64,000 bases of DNA from Myrica gale (lineage: Eukaryota > Streptophyta > Magnoliopsida > Fagales > Myricaceae). The position numbers were made by a program, and so were the translations under genes. The notes below the pieces were generated by a model. It was not told where the DNA came from. It worked only from the letters and a program-made list of their open reading frames with translations, and did no database searches. The stretch covers positions 9,130,874 to 9,194,873 of the forward strand of contig OZ005607.1 in NCBI GenBank assembly GCA_963930655.1, read 5' to 3'. This document shows, piece by piece, positions 58,116-64,000 of the stretch (position 1 is the stretch's first letter; every line of letters begins with the position of its first letter).

Positions 58116-58562
58116 AAGGAGAGAAAAAAAAGCAACGAGAGTCAAGAGGTAGAAGAGTGGCGGCTGAAGGTGAGGTGGTGACATTTCGCTGATATTTGGT
58201 GTGCCGGAAAGCATTTCTCGGGAGATTGACGTGAATATGGGCACACGAGGGAGAGAGAGAACTTTTAGAAGAGAGAGAGAGGGGGCTGTGCATGCGGTGG
58301 GTGGCGCTACACATATTTTATTTTTCAATTTTTTTTAATGAGGTGGGTGGGAAAAAAAATGACACGTATCGCCATTGTACTGGTTTTGACGTGTTCTCCG
58401 TCAGCCACGTAGGCAGATTCTGTCAGTTCATGTGACGGGAGATTAATTTGGGAGACGTATCAAACCTTAGGGGTCCTCGCAAGAGAAATTTTTCCACAGG
58501 GACCAATCTGAAAATTGACTATACTCCAGAGACTGCTGGAGTAATTTACCCCCAAAAGTTAT

Positions 58563-61420
58563 AGAAAGTTGATCGGTAAAGCCTGATTAGTCGATTAGAA
58601 CTTATTTGAGGATTCCCTTTATAGGCAATAATAGGCCCACTGACTAAAAGTATTATGGTTCTTCAGGGCCGTGTCGTGGTGATAATGCTGAGTTGCTGAC
58701 TCCCCCCATTTGCGAGCCCTCTCTACGTCCTCCTTCAGTCCAAATTGCCCAATGCTCGAAGGGGTGGTAGCAAGTAGCAACTAGCAAGCAAGGTTGGTTT
58801 AGTTTCTAACACTCTATAAAAAGATGGAGAAAAAAAATTACGAACCAAAAAAGAGGGTGAAAAGGTTCTACTAAATATGTTTAAGAAAGAGTAGATTTTG
58901 GACTAAGAACACTAATCTGCTCTTATCAATTTGCTTCCTTCTTACCTAAAAAGGAAAAAAAAAGGTTGCTTCAGTTTTGGCAAAGGCCTTTTCACCTATA
59001 ACTAGAGATGATGATTTTTCTTTGCAAATCCCCCTATTTTGATATGTCTTAATAGTTATGGTTGTGTTGTGTTCTTTCTTTCACTTCGTCTTTTTGGGAT
59101 GAGGGTTGGAATAAATAGGATTAGGATCCTTTGCAATTTTCTGTCTGAATTGCACCATGTAATTTGGAGATAGATAGACACAATAAGAAGATCTTATACC
59201 ATTTAATGATGTCTATATAAATTTTCAGGCAGCCTATACAATTCGAGTGAGAGATTATAGAGGATCCTGATTTGAATAATATATTAGCATACAGATGCCT
59301 GCGACTGCAATGACACTTGGATTAGGGATTGATTCATTTATATAGGTTTTTCACTGCGTTTTCAACCCGGTTAGTGGGTTCCTAGCTGAGTAGCTATATC
59401 CGATTCCAATGCAAAAAATGGGTACAATGCATTTTCCTTGAACCCCAAATAAATTATATATTATATATGTAGGGCCCAAGAAGAAAAGCATTCAAATTAT
59501 AACTCATTTGAATATTGATTACCCTATTTAATTGTTTTTGGTTGCAATATTAAGGGGCAACATCGGAGAATAATCAAAATGAGGGAATGGCGTATGGGCT
59601 GAGCCAAGGCTCATTTCAAAAGCCTTCTTTACTTGAAAGAGAGCAAATCAATAGACGTAACAATTTAATAGTTTATCTTGGTGCATCAACTTTGACAACA
59701 TTGGACGTTGCACCTGCTATGTTCAGCCCATTTGAACAACCAGACGAGCTAGTGATGAAGCTGTTGGGGGTCAGCCGACGTAGACAACTAGAGAAGTCAG
59801 TAGCATTTAGCCCGTGACAAACAAACTTGGGAATCTCGAAGGCGTATATGCCTTGTGGCTGGCTCCTTGGACTTAGCCCCCCGTGCATGGAGTATCGACT
59901 CAAATCTGTGCCATCCCTATCAGGAAAAATTCTACACCTGCATATTGTTTTCAATGTTATGATGGGATTTCTTAAACCAAATTATCATGTGAAATTGTTG
60001 CACTTTCATCTTTCGTTCCGTAATCGTTTTCATCATCTATTACGTTTTGACTTTGGGTACTTTTTCTGCTGGGTCATATTCTGGAAGAGACAAAGAGGGA
60101 AAAACAGAGTAGATTCATATGAATTTGGCCTACTTTAGCCTCTAAGGTCAATGCAACCATTCTTCCTCTTCTGGGTACTTCGATTCACAAAAGAAACAAA
60201 CAGATTCACAATTTCCTTCACATCATTGGGTCAAACTTACAGATCTCGATGATATCTGTTCCAGGTGTCCTTTTACGTGTTGGAAAGCTACGTTGCCTGT
60301 GAAATTACTGAGAAGCTCAACAGATTTCGTGAATCAGTGACCATAGACGAGCAATTTCTGTCTATTTACTCTAAAGGTAGGAGTGATTTTGGGGGTGGGG
60401 GGAATGCAGCTGAAAGGGTGACCAGGTCATGGAGCAATCCAGCAGACATTGAACTGTAGGTATTGTATTTGACTATTGGGAAAACGGTGGTCAATAAGTG
60501 TAGCTTACGCGTTCAAATCCCTGTTACTCTTTCCGCTGACAGCACCCGTTTGTTATATTTAGGTTTTAAAGTAAAAGTCTTGGTTTGAAATCTCTTCGTC
60601 AATCTCATATATTTTTAAGTAAGTAATTTGATATTGGGGGACATCTTCTGGAATCAAGTAAGTCAAGATGGTTTAATCTTGGAACAAAGAATGGGTTGTC
60701 AAGATGGGGAAGTTGGCCTAAGACCCACTAGGGAGAAAATGATCTTTTGGAAAAAAAAAAGCAACAAGAAATGGTGATATTTGGGTATACACAATTGAGG
60801 TCAGAAGATTTTAGTTGACAATTAGCACGTTCAAAAGAGGATTTTAGTTGACAATCGAAAAGAGAACGAAATTCTGCAGATGATACGTGTAGAACCAAGC
60901 CAAATAACAAAGAATTCACACACATCAACTGCATAACCGACATTTGACAAATCTGACAAGTTCAAATTTGTTAAAAAAAAACCCTTTCTGATGAAACCCA
61001 TTTTCAGCATGATGACGAAAGCAGGGCATGTGAAGTTTACCATATTCCCCAAACACGAAAAATGGTCCTCCAGCAAAAGAGACAAGAGGTGAAGAGAGAC
61101 AAGAGGATCAATGAGATGTTTCTGAATTGACAGCAAGCCTTCTTGTCAAAGCTCGAAAATATAAAGAGATCTAAATATGTGGATGGCGCAGAATGTAGAC
61201 AAGGCTTTCTAGTTACTAGTGGGAAGTGGTGGTGGTTTTGCTGGCGGCCAATGACAGTGACCATGGTGGCTATAAATTCCCTTTGGGTCAAAGTATCTGG
61301 ATTGTGTTTGCTCAATGGCTGGCATTCTCTTGATTTTTAAATTTCTTTAGCTAGACCTAGCTAGCTTCTCCGGCACTCCCAGTTGTCTTGAATTTTGTTT
61401 GGTTCATTATACTTGCAGAT
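58563..61420. other. Intergenic region downstream of the Pack-MULE
   Basis: No recognised gene. An exon-like frame at 60265-60459 begins after a TGTTCCAG acceptor-like site and reads VSFYVLESYVACEITEKLNR and on to a stop, but I cannot place it. A frame at 59587-59817 is similarly unassigned. Near 60500-60530, GCGTTCAAATCCC resembles a SINE B-box. Confidence 0.4.
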
Positions 61421-61625
61421 TAAGGCTGCGTTTGCAAACCCAATTATCTCCAAAATTTTATCTCTCTCCTAATAAAATACTCTAATATAATCTCTCTTTC
61501 TCCCATAATAAAATATAAAAAATTACAAAAATTATAAAAAATTACCTCTCTCTTCACCTTTTCACTAAACCCAATACCAACACATATTCCCATACCAAAA
61601 ATATTACAACACAAACACAAGTTTA
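61421..61625. mobile_element. MITE, TTAGGGTGCGTTTG family copy
   Basis: It begins TAAGGCTGCGTTTGC and ends ACAACACAAACACAAGTTTA. The interior shares TATAATCTCTCT, CTTCACCTTTTCACTAAACC and CAATACCAACA with 18230-18409. Confidence 0.6.
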
Positions 61626-61927
61626 CTTCACATCAAGAAGTTTAAACATTCTTTTTGTAGCTTGAAAAACCCACCCCGGCCGTCTTCCGGTCCCGACCCA
61701 TCCCCAACATGCACCCAGAAGTTTAGAAGTAGTGCTTGAATATTTGTCCTGGTATGCTCAAATTTGAAGACAACAATTGTAATTAGATGTCAACAGAGGG
61801 AGGGAGATATTGTTTGGCCGCAGGTTTATTCTTGAAAATACATGTATTTATAAATACGATGAGGTACCCATTCCCTTTAATGGTTAGTCCTAAACAGAAG
61901 CTGTGTTATACTTTATATAGCATGGCT

Positions 61928-62130
61928 ATTTTTTTTGAGTAACGAGGAATCTCGATCGTGTGGTGGGCTTACACAGTGGTATGAACCTAACGTACAAGCA
62001 AACCTCGGAGAGGTTAGCGTAAGAACCCATCACCCAAGGTCACCACTCACCAACTTAAGTCACGGATAAGATCTTAAGGAGAATCGGATCCATAACCGTG
62101 CATCCAAATCACAATAGTCTCTGAAAGTGT
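61928..62130 (-). mobile_element. SINE-like sequence, inverted
   Basis: A T-run followed by GAGTAACGAGGAATCTCG is the reverse of the CGTTACTC-poly(A) ending seen at 15765. The body reads ACGTTAGGTTCATACC and CTTACGCTAACCTCTCC on the minus strand. No target duplication could be recognised. Confidence 0.4.
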
Positions 62131-62149
62131 CTTTGTAATTGGCATTATT

Positions 62150-64000
62150 TTTCATGGGCAAAAGTGTAAATTCATAATTGTATTTTTTGGTTATAGAATG
62201 TATTTGCAACTTGGTCTATGAAGAGTTTGGAAGCCAAAGGAGAGTGGGAGAAGCTTCTGGAAGCTCGGGGAATAAATCTGCACGGTTGAGAGGTTGTTGG
62301 GAGAGTTTGTTGGAAGCTTGTTCTTTGCTAGGATTAGGCTGACGGGAATTGTAAAGTTTCATTTAGAAAATTCCCCAGACCTCAAAACGTCTACGTTTTG
62401 ACTTAAAAGCCTTCCCAAAACCATATACAAAATGGACCCGGTGGTTAGACGAAAAAGTGACGAAGAATACATTGTGTATTAACCTAAAATCCTTTCAAGC
62501 CAAAAACCCGCTGTTTTTCCTGTCTCTTTTGAGCATACACGAATCTGATTGCATCTGCTGTGAGAGTTTTTGTTCTTCCCTCTGGTGGAAGATTCTGAAG
62601 ATTGAAGACTGCTGAAAGTTGAGTCTCTTATTTCCATTCGGTTGGTGTTGAAAGTGTTATATTACGAAGTTGAATCTTGAAGAAAGTTGCTCTTGGTGGC
62701 TGAGCGATTTCTGAGGAAGATTCCGAGGGTCGACGAGTTCGTCGACGTACATTGTTGCTGATCAGAATTGCTGGTCAAAGACTCGGGTACTGGGCACAGT
62801 CCTAAGAAAGGAGTTCTTGGGAAACTTTACGGAAGGATCGAGGATCGGGAAAATGAAAATGTTTTCATGTTGATCACCATCGTGTAAAGTTGTCAAGCAA
62901 TTAGTGGACTGATTGGTGTTTAAAACACCCGGAGTGTTTTTGTCATTTGGGGAAATCAGCCTCAAGTGATTTTCACTTCATCACTAAAAATTTCTAGCAT
63001 CGACTCTATTCTCTTCTATCTTGATCTTGATTTGACTGACTAATATCTTGTTTATCATTGTGCAGTTCTAACGTTTTGAAGGAGTGATTTCTAAGAAGCA
63101 TATTAGTTGCTGGTGGTTATGCAAGACTTGTTTTTACTTGATCTTGATTTAACTAACCAATCTTGTGTTTAATGTTTTGCAGATCTAAGAAGCTAAAAAC
63201 GTGATCTGGTTAAAGGCAGATCAGTAGTTGTCTTTGATTTGTTAAATGATTTAGATTTCTTGTTCTGGGTTGTGACATAGAAGTAGTTTGTTTCTGAAAT
63301 TGTGACCGACTGTTTGCTCGTTAAATTGTCTAAGTGTTTGACGTTTTCGTTGTTAGATATTTGCACGTTGGCTTGCAGTTTATTAGAGTGAGACTTGATC
63401 TTTAGTATTGCTGAAAATAATCTTGTGTTAATTACTGAATTGCTAGAATCTTTACAGAGTGTTGTGTTTTACAGGGTAGAAAAATCTGCATGTTTTGTGT
63501 TGGTATTGTTTGTTAGGTTATTTTTGTGTTGGCATTATTCCGAGTCAAAATATGTCGTGTTTGAGTTGTAAGTATGGTTACATGTTCAAGAGTTAGTGGT
63601 CTGTTGTATGTCATCCCGCGCGACCAGCGCTCGACCAGTGCTCGAGCGTCCTTGGAATATGCAGACCGACTCGCAGCGCTCGAGCATCATTTGAAGAACA
63701 TGATACAGAGACGCCACGCTCGACAGAAGCTCGACAGCCACTCGAGCGACACTATGAAAAATTCAGACAGAAGCTTTGCGCTCGATCAGCGCTCGACCGA
63801 CGCTCGAGCGGTCTCCGGCGAATTTCAGAAAAAGCTGAATTTATGGAGTTTCCTTTTGGGAAGAGTTGTGAAACCCTAATATGTTCGAGTGTGGCCGTCC
63901 AAAAGGTTTTCAAGGAGTTTATTGAATATTTTGGCTGCCTCTTTTCTTAGGGAGAAGGGTTGTGAGTTATTGGTGCTTCAAGGTAGAAAATATCTTCCTC
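62150..64000 (+). mobile_element. Probable LTR-retrotransposon end running off the window
   Basis: No gene is recognised. From about 63618 to 63825 the sequence is crowded with GCTCGACCAGCGCTCGAGCG-type direct and inverted CTCGA motifs, comparable to the TCGACCG cluster inside the Copia LTR at 26410-26580. Upstream text consists of repeated TTGATCTTGATTTGACTG and TTGATCTTGATTTAACTA (63021-63160). The region reads as the LTR or leader of a retroelement whose coding part lies beyond the window, but its left boundary and primer site were not found. Confidence 0.4.

Larger units (their letters stand above)
55643..58553. mobile_element. Pack-MULE carrying fragments of three genes
   Basis: Long terminal inverted repeats bound the element. 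On the left, about 55662-55826 reads GGGGTTACCCCCTCAATCC, then GTTTGATACGTCTCCCAA, CCGTCACATGAGATGACGGA and CTGCCTACGTGG. The right end (58370-58553), reversed, reads GGGGGTAAATTACTCC, then GTTTGATACGTCTCCCAA, CCGTCACATGAACTGACAGA and CTGCCTACGTGG. Such 150-180-bp repeats with a G-rich terminus are typical of Mutator-like elements. No transposase is present. Inside are fragments of a thylakoidal processing peptidase, a UDP-galactose/glucose transporter and a UDP-glucuronate epimerase, plus a nested retroposon. The left tip is a 23-base G-run, so no 9-bp target duplication could be confirmed. Confidence 0.8.

Overview
This is a plant nuclear window, almost certainly from a eudicot. Genes have short exons and GT-AG introns, intergenic DNA is AT-rich, and the transposons are plant hAT, MULE, Copia, non-LTR and MITE types. 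Seven gene models are well supported: TIM9, OEP16-1, a mitochondrial P-type PPR protein, two tandem type-2 metallothioneins, a TRM32-like DUF4378 protein and the arabinogalactan protein FLA4/SOS5. An eighth, the Obg GTPase OBGM, has a complete exon structure but carries two suspicious lesions. CXIP4 and CWC22 are present only as broken copies. The species cannot be fixed from the sequence alone.

Layout: 1-4.1 kb is AT-rich with MITEs, including a 330-bp hAT MITE that has an exact 8-bp target duplication. At 4.1-6.5 kb lies a CXIP4 pseudogene. TIM9 (minus) and OEP16-1 (plus) diverge from a shared 650-bp promoter at 9.7-10.4 kb. The PPR gene runs 15.3 to 12.9 kb on the minus strand. The metallothioneins follow at 17.3-18.0 and 21.2-21.8 kb with matching core promoters. 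At 23.35-28.0 kb is a dead hAT element interrupted by a truncated Copia element. At 29.2-30.8 kb are two oppositely oriented non-LTR retroposons with target duplications, the second inserted in a CWC22 gene fragment. OBGM (34.4 to 32.3 kb) and the TRM32-like gene (40.55 to 36.4 kb) follow on the minus strand. A second large hAT element fills 42.8-47.6 kb. FLA4 is at 53.2-54.5 kb. A Pack-MULE at 55.6-58.55 kb carries pieces of three unrelated genes and a nested retroposon. The last 5.4 kb holds SINE and MITE remnants and a probable retrotransposon end.

From memory of Arabidopsis locus order (not looked up here), the window combines three syntenic blocks: CXIP4/OEP16-1 (At2g28910/At2g28900), TIM9/FLA4 (At3g46560/At3g46550) and PPR-MT-MT-OBGM-TRM32 (At1g07590-At1g07620). 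This would fit duplicated ancestral segments that lost different genes in different lineages.

Functional links: TIM9 and OEP16-1 act in organelle import and transport and share a promoter region with site II elements. PPR and OBGM act in mitochondrial gene expression. The metallothioneins handle metals, and FLA4 acts at the cell surface. The most notable observations are the multi-gene Pack-MULE and the OBGM copy, which has an in-frame TAG at the end of exon 1 and an aspartate in place of the P-loop glycine.
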